In this document: positions 43,614 to 53,411 of the stretch, one piece after another | Layout: every line of letters starts with the position of its first letter | Numbering within the stretch: the stretch's first letter is position 1 | Assembly: GCA_902786345.1 (NCBI GenBank) | Contig: CADACB010000001.1 | Coordinates: forward strand, 1-64,000 | Length of the DNA stretch: 64,000 nt | Direction of reading: 5' to 3' | Source: an uncultured Ruminococcus sp. | GTDB lineage: Bacteria > Bacillota > Clostridia > Oscillospirales > Acutalibacteraceae | Notes under the pieces: generated by a model | Told to the model about the DNA's origin: nothing | What the model saw: only the letters and a program-made list of their open reading frames with translations | The model's database searches: none | Program-made: the position numbers and the translations under genes

Positions 43614-44273
43614 GTGTTTCCTGTAGTTGAATATTTTGTAAGTATAAACGGTGAAGGTCCTCACGCAGGTGAGACTGCATTATTCATACGTTTCAAAGGC
43701 TGTAATCTCTGCTGTTCATATTGTGATACACGTTGGGCTTGTAATGACAACGCAGAGGCTGTTGTGATGTCAGCAGAGGAGCTTGTTGATATTGCAAAAA
43801 AATCAGGTGTAAAAAACATTACGCTGACAGGAGGTGAACCATTACAACAGAAAAATATCTATGAGCTTACAGATAAGCTTATTGCCTGCGGTTTCAGGGT
43901 GGAGATAGAGACAAACGGAAGTGTTCCGCTCAAGTCTCTTTCCGGACGTAAACTCAGACCTGTTTTTACAATGGACTATAAGCTTCCGTCAAGCGGCATG
44001 GAAAAGTATATGGATGTCGATAATTTTTCCTGTCTTCAGGAACACGATACAGTAAAGCTTGTATCGGGCAGCAGAAAAGACCTTGTAAGGGCTGCTGAAA
44101 TAATTGACAAATTTGAGCTTACTGATAAGTGCCACGTATACATAAGTCCGGTTTTCGGTAAGATAGAGCCATCAGAAATAGTTGAATTTATGACAGAAAG
44201 AAAAATGAATTTGGTGCGTTTGCAGCTGCAACTTCATAAGTTTATATGGGCACCTGATATGAGAGGCGTGTAA
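43614..44273 (+). CDS. queE: 7-carboxy-7-deazaguanine synthase (radical SAM)
   Basis: A 219-residue radical-SAM enzyme that rearranges carboxytetrahydropterin to 7-carboxy-7-deazaguanine. The 4Fe-4S site is CNLCCSYC (CX3CX2C), preceded by the family start [33 protein letters not shown] is the SAM-binding GGE motif. It starts with GTG at 43614, seven bases after GGAGGG and 3 bp after queD. Confidence 0.95.
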   Translation: MFPVVEYFVSINGEGPHAGETALFIRFKGCNLCCSYCDTRWACNDNAEAVVMSAEELVDIAKKSGVKNITLTGGEPLQQKNIYELTDKLIACGFRVEIETNGSVPLKSLSGRKLRPVFTMDYKLPSSGMEKYMDVDNFSCLQEHDTVKLVSGSRKDLVRAAEIIDKFELTDKCHVYISPVFGKIEPSEIVEFMTERKMNLVRLQLQLHKFIWAPDMRGV

Positions 44274-44277
44274 GTCT

Positions 44278-44841
44278 ATGGATAAAAAAGCAATAGAATA
44301 TCATATACTCGGACTTCTGAAAGCAATAGGAGAGAACACAGAGCGTGAGGGACTGCGTGAAACTCCGGAACGTGTTGCAAGAATGCTTGAAGAGGTGCTT
44401 GAAGGAAGTAATTATACAAATCACGAGATAGCTGAAATGTTCGGAAAAACATTTGAAATGAGTGGTGAAGATGACAGTGCTGTTGTATTGAAGGATATAA
44501 CTGTTTTCAGCTACTGTGAGCATCATCTTGCACTGATGTATAATATGAAGGTTAATGTGGGATATATCCCGAACGGCAAGGTTCTGGGGTTGAGCAAAAT
44601 AGCAAGAATATGTGATATGGCAGCAAAGCGTTTACAGCTTCAGGAAAAGCTTGGCAGAGATATTGCGGATATTATCTCAGAGGCAGCAGGAACTGAGGAT
44701 GTTGCAGTTATGATAAGCGGCTGCCACAGTTGTATGACGGCAAGAGGAATAAAAAATTCCTCTGCAAAAACAATCACTTCGGTTTTCAGAGGAAGATTCA
44801 GAAATGATATTGAGCTGAAAAAAATGGTTGAATTTGATTGA
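44278..44841 (+). CDS. folE: GTP cyclohydrolase I
   Basis: A 187-residue FolE1 enzyme turning GTP into dihydroneopterin triphosphate, the entry to both folate and queuosine. Zinc ligands are in [11 protein letters not shown] and [44 protein letters not shown] and SVFRG complete the family. Its place between queE and queC shows that this copy serves preQ1 synthesis; a separate folate copy may exist elsewhere. Confidence 0.95.
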   Translation: MDKKAIEYHILGLLKAIGENTEREGLRETPERVARMLEEVLEGSNYTNHEIAEMFGKTFEMSGEDDSAVVLKDITVFSYCEHHLALMYNMKVNVGYIPNGKVLGLSKIARICDMAAKRLQLQEKLGRDIADIISEAAGTEDVAVMISGCHSCMTARGIKNSSAKTITSVFRGRFRNDIELKKMVEFD

Positions 44842-44855
44842 TCGGAGGGCAATAA

Positions 44856-45539
44856 ATGAAAGCACTTGTTTTATTCAGCGGCGGTGTTGACAGTACAACC
44901 TGCCTTGCTGAGGCTATAAAAAAATATGGTGTACGGGAGGTTCTGGCATTGTCTGCCGGATACGGACAGAAGCATACAAAGGAACTTGAGTCAGCAAGAA
45001 AAATTGCACATCATTATGGTGTGAAGCATATGGAGCTTGATCTTACACCGATCTTTGCCGATTCCAACTGCTCACTGCTTAAAGCTTCAGATGAAGACAT
45101 ACCACACGAAAGCTATGCTGATCAGCTTAAAAAAACAGACGGAAAGCCTGTGTCAACGTATGTTCCGTTCAGAAACGGACTGTTTCTTGCATCAGCTGCA
45201 AGCATTGCACTTTCAAACGGCTGTAGTGAAATATATTACGGTGCACACAGTGATGACTCGGCAGGAAGTGCATATCCTGATTGCAGTGAAGCCTTTAACA
45301 GTGCGATAAATACAGCGATATATCTTGGCAGCGGTAAACAGCTTAAGGTGACAGCTCCGTTTATCGGAATGAATAAAGCTCAGGTTGTTGCAAGAGGGCT
45401 TGAACTTGATGTTCCGTATGATCTTACGTGGAGTTGTTATGAAGGTGGAGATAAGCCGTGTGGAGTATGCGGAACATGCCGTGACAGAGCAGCTGCATTC
45501 AGAGCAAACGGTATTAATGATCCTGCATTGGAGGTGTGA
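44856..45539 (+). CDS. queC: 7-cyano-7-deazaguanine synthase
   Basis: A 227-residue ATP-dependent amidotransferase-like enzyme forming preQ0 from 7-carboxy-7-deazaguanine and ammonia. It has the PP-loop [47 protein letters not shown] and the zinc knuckle [25 protein letters not shown] precedes the ATG. It overlaps or abuts queF, which begins 3 bp after its stop. Confidence 0.96.
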   Translation: MKALVLFSGGVDSTTCLAEAIKKYGVREVLALSAGYGQKHTKELESARKIAHHYGVKHMELDLTPIFADSNCSLLKASDEDIPHESYADQLKKTDGKPVSTYVPFRNGLFLASAASIALSNGCSEIYYGAHSDDSAGSAYPDCSEAFNSAINTAIYLGSGKQLKVTAPFIGMNKAQVVARGLELDVPYDLTWSCYEGGDKPCGVCGTCRDRAAAFRANGINDPALEV

Positions 45540-45541
45540 AT

Positions 45542-46039
45542 ATGAACGGCAGAAATGAAAATGAAAAGGGCAGTATAAGTCTTTTGGGGAGCAACAAAAC
45601 GATTTATCCGTCTGATTATTCTCCGGACGTACTTGAAACTTTTCCGAACAAGCATTTCGGAAATGATTATTTTGTAAAATTCAACTGTCCTGAATTTACA
45701 AGTCTGTGTCCTATAACTGGACAACCCGACTTTGCGTGTATCTATATTTCCTATATACCTGATAAGCTTATGGTAGAAAGCAAATCACTCAAGCTTTATC
45801 TTTTTAGTTTCAGAAATCACGGCGACTTTCACGAGGACTGTGTGAACATCATAATGAAGGATCTCATAAGGCTTATGTCACCGAAATATATTGAGGTATG
45901 GGGCAAATTTCTTCCAAGGGGAGGTTTGTCAATAGATCCATACTGCAATTACGGCATTCCAGGTACAAAATGGGAGCAGCTTGCGTGGGAGCGTCTTGCT
46001 CATCATGATATGTACCCTGAACGTGTTGACAACAGATAG
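45542..46039 (+). CDS. queF: NADPH-dependent preQ0 reductase
   Basis: A 165-residue short-form (YkvM-type) nitrile reductase making preQ1 from preQ0. The catalytic Cys is in [19 protein letters not shown], the substrate residues in [25 protein letters not shown], and the NADPH region in [24 protein letters not shown]. The ATG at 45542 lies six bases after GGAGGT; GTG at 45536 overlaps queC and is less likely. It completes preQ1 synthesis; tgt and queA, which use preQ1, are not in the window. Confidence 0.96.
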   Translation: MNGRNENEKGSISLLGSNKTIYPSDYSPDVLETFPNKHFGNDYFVKFNCPEFTSLCPITGQPDFACIYISYIPDKLMVESKSLKLYLFSFRNHGDFHEDCVNIIMKDLIRLMSPKYIEVWGKFLPRGGLSIDPYCNYGIPGTKWEQLAWERLAHHDMYPERVDNR

Positions 46040-46696
46040 GTGCTGTTATTCGTCTGATGTATGTTCCTGACTAAGGGGCAGCCGTGTAAATACAGGCTTG
46101 ATCTGTTTGGTGTCACGTAACTTCATACAGCACATTCACAACTTTTGTTTCTTATCTTATATTACTGCTTTAATAATGCTTTCAAAACATCAGCTGATAA
46201 TTATAAAATGAAGTTCATAGATCTGAAAGTGCTTTTGTTATTAAATGTGCTTTTTTGGCAGTCAAAAACAAAATAGAAAATAATTTAGTCTGTACTCACT
46301 AAGGTAGGTACAGACTTTTTAAATTGATTTTTAACTAATCAAACTTTTTAATTAATCAAACATCATTAAACAGCGTGGAAGATGCAAATGTAAACTTATA
46401 ATAACTAAACTGTCTGCTTTTTCAGATGGCTGCAGTACCACTCTGTATTAGTGTAATATTATGTAAGTTTATATTGTGGCACAGCAGTTGATAGTCTTAA
46501 AAATCGAATATATTGCTGCACTATAAAGTACCGGAATCATTTAAACTATCAGCAATAATTCATTGCGTGCTGTCTTTAGACAATAGATAAACTTATAGCC
46601 GTAACAAATGAGAAGCAATTTCTTTCAGGTTTTTACCTATTCAAAACAGTCCACCATTGGCAAGTATCCCAAGATCACTTCCTACAGGTACATAAG
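46040..46696. other. 657-bp intergenic region between queF and dnaE
   Basis: AT-rich, with no open frame supported by a ribosome site. It contains one clear terminator (46287-46320) and the A/T-rich repeat-like stretches AATCAAACTTTTTAATTAATC near 46338. A short frame next to dnaE on the - strand (IAYVPVGSDLGILANGGLF) looks protein-like but is only 20 codons and has no start. I see nothing else. Confidence 0.6.
46287..46320 (+). terminator. Intrinsic terminator downstream of queF
   Basis: AGTCTGTAC (46287-46295) pairs with GTACAGACT (46308-46316), followed by TTTTT. It lies 250 bp after queF, so it may end a long 3' tail or a small transcript. Confidence 0.7.
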
Positions 46697-49600
46697 CTAT
46701 ACTAAAATAACGTTTTCACTGCCTATGGCTTCTTTAAGAGATTTTAGAATATCATCTGTTGGTTCTACATAACCCGAATGTGATTTCAATAACATTCCAC
46801 TATCCATAAATAAAATATATAATGGGGTTGAGCCGCGTGATGAATCAACTATCCACTTGGCTTTGATGTATTCTTCGCTTTCCTTGCTCGGTACTCGTAT
46901 ATATAATCCTGGTTTAGACTTCTTTTTACTCTTCTTGACTGCCGACGGTATTGTTGCTTTTATCTCGTCAGGACTTAACTCGGATACGCTTTTGGGGGCT
47001 TGATGTATACTTTTGCATAATAGCTTTCGTTCCTCACCTTCTTTTCTGCTTATAGACGCCTTGATCCTTACAACGTTTCCTTCCATCATCAATTTTCCGT
47101 ATTTATCCAGCTCTGATGCAAATACCAACATCTCGATCATACCATGCCTGTCCTCTATCTTAATAAACGCCATTCGCTGATCTCTTCTGGTCTTCTTAAT
47201 GTCAACCGATACTATCATGGCTATAATGTCAACCGTTTTTCCGTTAAAATATATATTGCTGTCACTTAGAATGTCCTTTATCATATCAGTCTGAAGTGCA
47301 TATATTACATTCCTGTATTCCATCAGCGGATGCCCTGTAAGATATAATCCCGTGTACTCCTTCTCTTTGTCAAGAAGTTTTTCTGAAGAATACTCAGGAT
47401 ATTGATACATATCCGGTTCTTTCTTGTCTTCAACTTCACCATATGAACCATATAAATCAATTTGTCCGTCAAGAGTGTTTTTCCTCTGTTCAGCAATCAC
47501 ATACATAAACCGATCAGAAGCTTCGTCCATCTCTCTGCGGTTTGCACCCATCCCGTCAAGGGCTCCGCTGTATATAAGAGCACGGAGCACATGTGTGCTA
47601 AGCTCATTGCCATATATCCTTTTACAAAAATCATAAAAGGAAGTAAACTTTCCGCTGCGTCTTTCACGTATTATTGCGCAAATAAGTCCCTTTCCGATCA
47701 TTCTTATGGCTCTGAGTCCCATCCTTATACCGTTTCCTTCAACGGTATATCCATAAAAGCTCTCATTTACATTTGGCGGCAATACCTTTATCCCGCGACG
47801 TTCACATTCATCAATATATGCCGCTGCCTTTTCCGGAGTGTAAATCACACTGGTAATCAGTGCTGCAAAATATTCACGGGGATAATGACATTTAAGATAT
47901 GCCGTCTGATATGCGATAAGTGCATAACAGGCTGCGTGCGATCTGTTAAATGCATATGATGCAAAACTCTCCATTTCAGAAAATATTTTCTCTGCCGTTT
48001 TGCTTGGCACTCCTCGTCTTATGCAGCCTTCAACAATAACATTTCCATTCTCATCCTTCAAACCGTTTATGAATATGCTGCGCTCTTTTTCCATATCGCT
48101 TTTATTTTTCTTCGACATTGCCCTTCTTACAATATCTGCTCGTCCGAGTGAGTAGCCTGCAAGAGTACGAAATATCTGCATAACCTGCTCCTGATATACA
48201 ATACAACCATAAGTAACCTCAAGTATAGGCTTAAGCAAAGGATGCTTATATATTATTTTTGCTGGATTCTTACGGTTTTTGATATATCGGGGTATAGAAT
48301 CCATAGGCCCAGGACGATATAATGACAATACAGCAATAAGATCTTCAATGCACCCGGGACCTAATTGCTTTAGTACATTTTTTATCCCCTTTGATTCAAA
48401 CTGGAATACACCGTCTGAATCACCCCGTGAAAGCATTTTAAATACAGCACTGTCATTATCAGGTATATTATTGACAGAAAAATCTGGTATGCTCTTTCTT
48501 ATATTCTTTTCGGTATCATCCAGAACGGTAAGTGTCCTCAGTCCGAGAAAATCCATTTTAAGCAAGCCAAGCTTCTCAAGTGTTGTCATTGTATATTGTG
48601 TAACAACTGCCCCATCATTTTCTGCAAGAGGTACATAGTCACTGACAGGTCTGTCTGTAATAACAACTCCTGCCGCATGTGTTGTTGTGTGACGTGGGAG
48701 TCCTTCAAGCCTGTGAGCAATATTAAGAAGCTCTTTTACACTTTCATCGTGTTTGTAAAGTATCCTGAGGTCCTCAGAGAGCTCTATTGCTTTTCTTATT
48801 GTTATATCGTTGTGGTCATACGGTATGAGCCTTGCAACCTTATCACATAAATCACGGCCAATTCCCAGTACACGTCCTACATCTTTAATGGCTGCTTTTG
48901 GTGCCAATGTGCCAAAGGATATGATCTGTGCAACGTGATCACTGCCATATTTTTGTATTACATAATCAATGACTTGCTGACGCTTGTTCTTACAAAAGTC
49001 AATATCAAAATCAGGCATACTCACCCTTTCGGGATTAAGAAAACGCTCAAACAGAAGGTCATATTTTATCGGGTCAATACCTGTTATTCCTATGCAATAA
49101 GCCGCAAGACTGCCTGCTCCTGAACCTCTTCCTATTCCCACAGGTATTCCTGACTTTTTTGCATAACTCACATAGTCACATACAATAAGAAAATAATCAA
49201 CATAACCCATCCTTGAGATTGTTTCTATCTCATATTCAAGCCTTTCCTTCAAGGACTTATCAGGTGTATTGCCGTATCGTCTATAAAGACCCTTATAACA
49301 TTTCTCGCGGAAATACCCGGTGTGGTCACGATTGCCCGGAACATTAAACCTCGGCAGCTTAAGCTTACCGAATTCAAATTCAACGTTGCATCTCTCTGCG
49401 ATCTTTGCAGTATTCTCTATTACCTCAGGGTTATGCGGAAACAGCAGCCGCATCTCTTCTTCACTTTTTAAATAAAATTCATCATTGGGTAAACAATGGG
49501 AATTACTTTCATTAATTCGGCAATTTTCTTTTATATAAAAAAGTACTTTTTGAAATTTACTGTCTTCTCGCTTTATATAGTAACAATCATTTGTTGCCGC

Positions 49601-50197
49601 AAGGGGTATGTTAAGCTCTTTTGAAAGCTTTATTAAATACGAATTTATGCGTTTCTGTTCATCAATACCATGATCCTGAAGACCAAGAAAAAAGTTATTT
49701 TCACCAAATGTGCTTCTGTATTCAAGAGCTATGGCTTTTGCAGCATTATAGTCTCCTTTGATAAGCTCCCTTTGTATTTCTCCGTCAAGAGATGCTGCAA
49801 TTGCAATTATACCCTCATGATATTTTTTCAGCAGAGCTATATTCACCTTTGGCTTTTCAAATGATAACTTTGCCTTTGAAAGAGAAACCAGCTTTATGAG
49901 ATTCTGATAACCAAGATCATTCTCACAAAGAAGTACAATTCGTCTGTCTATATCAAGATAGTAAGTACTTCTATCATGCTCCTCAGGTTCAATATAAACA
50001 TCACAGCCGATAATAGGTTTTATACCAGCTTCTTTGGCTGCCAAATAGAATTCTACTGCACCATACATTACTGCTTTATCCGTTATAGCCAAAGCTGTCT
50101 GTCCAAGAAGTTTTGCCTGTCTTACAACCCTCTTTATTCTACACAGCCCTTCCAGCAAACTGTATTCGGTATGAACACACAAATGTACAAAGCTCAT
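46697..50197 (-). CDS. dnaE: DNA polymerase III subunit alpha, DnaE type
   Basis: A 1166-residue C-family replicative polymerase. Domains: N-terminal PHP (HTEYSLLEGLCRI, CDVYIEPEEHDRS), polymerase palm with catalytic Asp residues in VSMPDFDIDFC and LLKMDFLGLRTL, fingers (GRGSGAGSLAAYCIGITGID; YRPGPMDSIPRYI; GCIVYQEQVMQIF; SYAFNRSHAACYALIAYQTA), a helix-hairpin-helix (LPPNVNESFYGYTVEGNGI) and an OB fold (MIVSVDIKKTRRDQRMAFIKI). No DnaQ-like exonuclease is inserted, so it is DnaE rather than PolC. GAGGGG precedes the ATG. Confidence 0.96.
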   Translation of the reverse strand: MSFVHLCVHTEYSLLEGLCRIKRVVRQAKLLGQTALAITDKAVMYGAVEFYLAAKEAGIKPIIGCDVYIEPEEHDRSTYYLDIDRRIVLLCENDLGYQNLIKLVSLSKAKLSFEKPKVNIALLKKYHEGIIAIAASLDGEIQRELIKGDYNAAKAIALEYRSTFGENNFFLGLQDHGIDEQKRINSYLIKLSKELNIPLAATNDCYYIKREDSKFQKVLFYIKENCRINESNSHCLPNDEFYLKSEEEMRLLFPHNPEVIENTAKIAERCNVEFEFGKLKLPRFNVPGNRDHTGYFREKCYKGLYRRYGNTPDKSLKERLEYEIETISRMGYVDYFLIVCDYVSYAKKSGIPVGIGRGSGAGSLAAYCIGITGIDPIKYDLLFERFLNPERVSMPDFDIDFCKNKRQQVIDYVIQKYGSDHVAQIISFGTLAPKAAIKDVGRVLGIGRDLCDKVARLIPYDHNDITIRKAIELSEDLRILYKHDESVKELLNIAHRLEGLPRHTTTHAAGVVITDRPVSDYVPLAENDGAVVTQYTMTTLEKLGLLKMDFLGLRTLTVLDDTEKNIRKSIPDFSVNNIPDNDSAVFKMLSRGDSDGVFQFESKGIKNVLKQLGPGCIEDLIAVLSLYRPGPMDSIPRYIKNRKNPAKIIYKHPLLKPILEVTYGCIVYQEQVMQIFRTLAGYSLGRADIVRRAMSKKNKSDMEKERSIFINGLKDENGNVIVEGCIRRGVPSKTAEKIFSEMESFASYAFNRSHAACYALIAYQTAYLKCHYPREYFAALITSVIYTPEKAAAYIDECERRGIKVLPPNVNESFYGYTVEGNGIRMGLRAIRMIGKGLICAIIRERRSGKFTSFYDFCKRIYGNELSTHVLRALIYSGALDGMGANRREMDEASDRFMYVIAEQRKNTLDGQIDLYGSYGEVEDKKEPDMYQYPEYSSEKLLDKEKEYTGLYLTGHPLMEYRNVIYALQTDMIKDILSDSNIYFNGKTVDIIAMIVSVDIKKTRRDQRMAFIKIEDRHGMIEMLVFASELDKYGKLMMEGNVVRIKASISRKEGEERKLLCKSIHQAPKSVSELSPDEIKATIPSAVKKSKKKSKPGLYIRVPSKESEEYIKAKWIVDSSRGSTPLYILFMDSGMLLKSHSGYVEPTDDILKSLKEAIGSENVILV

Positions 50198-50242
50198 TCA
50201 ATTCCCCTCTTGTATTAATTATCTTCATATAAACATTTGTAA

Positions 50243-51364
50243 TTATTTTCTGAAATACATATACACCTGGCATTTTATCATCCCATTATAAAGCTTCCTG
50301 CGTTTATCCGCAGGACGTCCGAAAATATTCTCAAAATTGTCGTCAGGACTGATTATACTATAGCTCCATCCCTCACGCTTAGGGAATTTTTCACCCATCA
50401 CTTTATAAAGCTCTCTTGCCTGTTCCATATCAAGAAGTCTTTCACCATATGGCGGATTACATATAACTGCGGCACGCTCAAAGTCTTCTTTGAAATCTCT
50501 TATATCACGTTTTGCAACGTGCACACGCTTTTCAACCCCTGCTTTTCTTGCATTTTCAAGTGTAAGTTCTACAGCCTCGTTATCTATATCATATCCATAA
50601 GCCTGAAAATCCGCATCAAGCCTTATCATATCCTGAGCACGCTGACGTTCATTACTCCACACAGAAGACGGAGAAGCACACCATTTTTCAGCTGCAAAGC
50701 TTCTTCTTAAACCCGGAGCTATATTAAGAGCTTTGAGTGCAGATTCTATCAATATCGTACCCGAACCGCAGAATGGATCTATTACGGTTGAAAACGGACG
50801 GACTCTTGAAATATCCGCCATTGCAGCCGCAAGAGTTTCTTTTATCGGAGCTGCTGCTGAATTTGCACGATAACCTCTTTTGTGAAGTCCCTGACCTGTA
50901 GTATCAAGCATAATGCTGCATTTATCTTTTATAATAAGAAACTGTATCTGATGTATACTGCCGCTTTCCTCAAGCCATGAGGTATGGTATGAATTACCCA
51001 GTCTTTTTGCGGCAGCCTTTTTTATAATTTTCTGACAATCCGGAACACTTGACAGCTTTGAGCTGACGCAATGCCCCTTAACTGGGAACGCTTCTTTTTT
51101 ACCGATAAAATTTTCCCAGCGGATTTTGTTTACGCCCTGAAACAGATCTTCAAAACTATAAACAGGAAATTCAGCCAGCAACAGCTGTATTCTTTCGGCA
51201 TAGCGTGAGCATATATTTGCACGGGCAAGTGTATTGAAGTCTCCTTCAAACAGTACTCTTCCATTTTCTGCTCTGACGTTTTCAATATCCAGTCTTTTAA
51301 GTTCATCTGCACATATTCCCTCAACACCCATCAGACAAGGTGCAGCAAATTCCATTTTTCCCAT
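50243..51364 (-). CDS. THUMP-domain rRNA methyltransferase, RlmL/YpsC type
   Basis: A 373-residue SAM-dependent methyltransferase that probably makes N2-methylguanine in 23S rRNA. The N-terminal ferredoxin-like and THUMP region (about 1-160, with GKKEAFPVKGHCVSSKL) binds RNA. The Rossmann domain has GQGLHKRGYRANSAAAPIKE, the SAM loop VIDPFCGSGTILIESAL and the catalytic AVICNPPYGERLLD. The ATG at 51364 follows GGAGGAG. It lies 45 bp before dnaE on the same strand. Confidence 0.9.
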   Translation of the reverse strand: MGKMEFAAPCLMGVEGICADELKRLDIENVRAENGRVLFEGDFNTLARANICSRYAERIQLLLAEFPVYSFEDLFQGVNKIRWENFIGKKEAFPVKGHCVSSKLSSVPDCQKIIKKAAAKRLGNSYHTSWLEESGSIHQIQFLIIKDKCSIMLDTTGQGLHKRGYRANSAAAPIKETLAAAMADISRVRPFSTVIDPFCGSGTILIESALKALNIAPGLRRSFAAEKWCASPSSVWSNERQRAQDMIRLDADFQAYGYDIDNEAVELTLENARKAGVEKRVHVAKRDIRDFKEDFERAAVICNPPYGERLLDMEQARELYKVMGEKFPKREGWSYSIISPDDNFENIFGRPADKRRKLYNGMIKCQVYMYFRK

Positions 51365-52057
51365 AGTGATCTCCTCCATCAATCTTTCATCACGTCACCC
51401 CCGATTCAGCAGCGTAAACATTCACTCACACCAATCCAAGCCTTTATGACGTTTAACAATAACTTACCTTTTATATACACAATCCACCCTATCATTTTAT
51501 AACATCATCCTTAAAAAATCAACAACTACAGCCGCAACCGCGTGATCGCGAAGGAACTTGTCACGCTTTCGTTCGGCGGCTAGCTGCCGTGCCCATGTTT
51601 GCGTTTGCGTTCGCTCACGCTTCCTCTGATAATCCAAACCAAACATACGATGATCACGATTATCCCTTCCCCGCCCTCCTAAAGTCGTGCTTGCGGAAGG
51701 GTTTTGTTCAAACAGTTAGTTAATTACAAAAAAACGGATAAATAAAACACTTCGTTTTTGTGTTGAAACAAATACCTAAGATTTGAGCATACGCATCTTG
51801 TGAGGAACAGGATATGTATATTTTTATTATTAATAAAAACAACTCAATTGTATGCATCAGGTTTGATAAATAGTTAACTTCGAATCAAATCAGAAGATAG
51901 AACCCAATAAAATTCCTACCGATACAAAAAGTGCTCAGCAAAAAGCTGAGCACAAAAACAATATTCAGGCACGGCAACCTTGACAATGCATAATGTGTGA
52001 AATGTGTAAGCAACACAGGATACAACAAAAGAAGTAAACGAAATTATTAATTGTAAA
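51365..52057. other. 693-bp intergenic region with a GC-rich patch
   Basis: It begins with the upstream region of the methyltransferase. Positions about 51530-51720 are clearly richer in GC than the flanks and contain the near-palindrome CGGCGGCTAGCTGCCG (51577-51592) and repeated GCGTT motifs. No coding frame with a start is seen. The rest is AT-rich. The region ends in the terminator of the FMN-binding lipoprotein gene. Confidence 0.55.
51925..51955 (-). terminator. Terminator of the iron-uptake operon
   Basis: On the - strand GTGCTCAGC, a TTTTT loop, GCTGAGCAC, then TTTTTG. It lies about 100 bp after the FMN-binding lipoprotein gene. Confidence 0.85.
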
Positions 52058-52513
52058 TTAATTCGCAGCCTTGGCTTTTTCGAGAGCATCATAGGCTGCT
52101 TCTTTAAATTCGGTATTGTTGATAGTTGCACCTGAGATGGCATCAACCATTTCGGGATCGTTGGTTTCAATAAGAGACTTGGCATATTCATTGCAAGCCT
52201 TTACTGCCTTCTGGGCTTTGTTGTAAAAGTCCTGGTTGGCAATTTTTCCATCCTTCATACCATAACTGTCGTCCTTAAGAGTTCCGTCTTCTTCATAAGT
52301 ATTGAACTCGCAAGCAGTTATTTCGTTGTCCTTGACGGTAATCTTGATGACACCATAACCGCTGCCGACATCCTCTGTTCCTTCTCCTGTCTGATAAACA
52401 CCGCTCTTACCTTCGTAAACTCCATCCTTGTAGCTTGCAGGTGCTGAATTGCAGCTGCATAATGTAAACATTAATAATACTGCTATAGCTGATGTTATAA
52501 TTTTCTTTTTCAT
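52058..52513 (-). CDS. FMN-binding domain lipoprotein
   Basis: A 151-residue secreted lipoprotein with signal peptide and lipobox LCSC (Cys at about residue 20). The rest is one FMN_bind domain: YKDGVYEGKSG, YGVIKITVKDNEITACEF and the flavin-attachment motif VDAISGATINNTEFKEA. In such domains the Thr of SGAT can be esterified with FMN by ApbE; here the motif is present. It closes the iron locus and probably takes part in extracellular electron transfer, perhaps reducing iron for uptake; this role is inferred from position. GGGAGGG precedes the ATG. Confidence 0.9.
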   Translation of the reverse strand: MKKKIITSAIAVLLMFTLCSCNSAPASYKDGVYEGKSGVYQTGEGTEDVGSGYGVIKITVKDNEITACEFNTYEEDGTLKDDSYGMKDGKIANQDFYNKAQKAVKACNEYAKSLIETNDPEMVDAISGATINNTEFKEAAYDALEKAKAAN

Positions 52514-52527
52514 ATTGGCACCCTCCC

Positions 52528-53388
52528 TTATTTCTTGGATTTGCTGCCTTTTCTTGTTTTTCCTCTGGCTTTCATTGCGTCAGCCTTTCTGCCATTGTCT
52601 TCAGCTTTTTCTTTTTTTGCCTCGGGATTTTCTTCTGTGGTTTCAGCAGACTTTTTACTTCCAGAATCTGATATTCCGTTTTCCTGAGAACCGGAATTGT
52701 TTGCAGCAGCATTCTGTGAGTTGAAATTTTCATTCATAACCTCTTTGACAAGCTTGCCGTGATCAAGAATTATCGTCCTCTGGGCAACTTCGGCAACCTC
52801 GGGGTCGTGAGTAACAACAATGAGTGTTGTACCCTCGTTGTGAAGCTGACGGAAAAGATCAAGCACAATATTCTCGTTGGCTTCATCAAGGTTTCCTGTA
52901 GGTTCATCCGCAAGTATGATCTCAGGATGATTTATAAGTGCCCTTGCTATACACACTCTCTGCTGCTCACCACCGGAAAGCTGACTGGGAAGATGCTTTG
53001 CTCTGTCGGCTAAGCCTACTCGCTCAAGAGCTTCAAGCGCTTCTTTTTCATCAGGCATACTGTGATAATATTGTGCAAGCATTACATTTTCAACAGCTGT
53101 AAGATAATTCACAAGGTGGAACTGCTGAAAGATAAGTCCTATCTTATCTCTTCGTATTTCGGTAAGCTTTTTGGAACTGACCTTTGAAATATCAACATCA
53201 TCAAGCAGAACTTCTCCCAAGGATGCTTTGTCCATACAGCCTATTATATTCATCATTGTGCTTTTACCCGAACCGGAAGGTCCCATTATGGCAACCCACT
53301 CGCCTGTGTCAACAGTCAGGCTTACATTATCGAGTGCCTTAAGGCTTCCGTAGATCTTTGAAACACCTTTTATTTCCAAAAGACTCAT
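52528..53388 (-). CDS. ABC transporter ATPase of the MacB/LolD type
   Basis: A 286-residue ATPase partner of the two FtsX-type permeases upstream. Walker A GPSGSGKST, Q-loop IFQQFHLVNYLTAVENV, signature LSGGEQQRVCIARAL, Walker B ILADEPTGNLD and switch His VVTHDPEVA are all intact. After residue 225 comes a tail of about 60 residues rich in Ser, Asn, Glu and Lys, not part of the ABC fold and unusual for the family. MacB-type ATPases act as mechanical exporters rather than importers; in the P19 locus their exact role is unresolved. Confidence 0.92.
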   Translation of the reverse strand: MSLLEIKGVSKIYGSLKALDNVSLTVDTGEWVAIMGPSGSGKSTMMNIIGCMDKASLGEVLLDDVDISKVSSKKLTEIRRDKIGLIFQQFHLVNYLTAVENVMLAQYYHSMPDEKEALEALERVGLADRAKHLPSQLSGGEQQRVCIARALINHPEIILADEPTGNLDEANENIVLDLFRQLHNEGTTLIVVTHDPEVAEVAQRTIILDHGKLVKEVMNENFNSQNAAANNSGSQENGISDSGSKKSAETTEENPEAKKEKAEDNGRKADAMKARGKTRKGSKSKK

Positions 53389-53411
53389 TCTGTATTTCTC
53401 CTTGCTATATT

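Noticed and set aside
46630-46692. A short protein-like frame (IAYVPVGSDLGILANGGLF) after dnaE on the - strand
   Set aside because: Only about 20 codons, no start or ribosome site, and no family recognised; a gene remnant is possible but cannot be supported.
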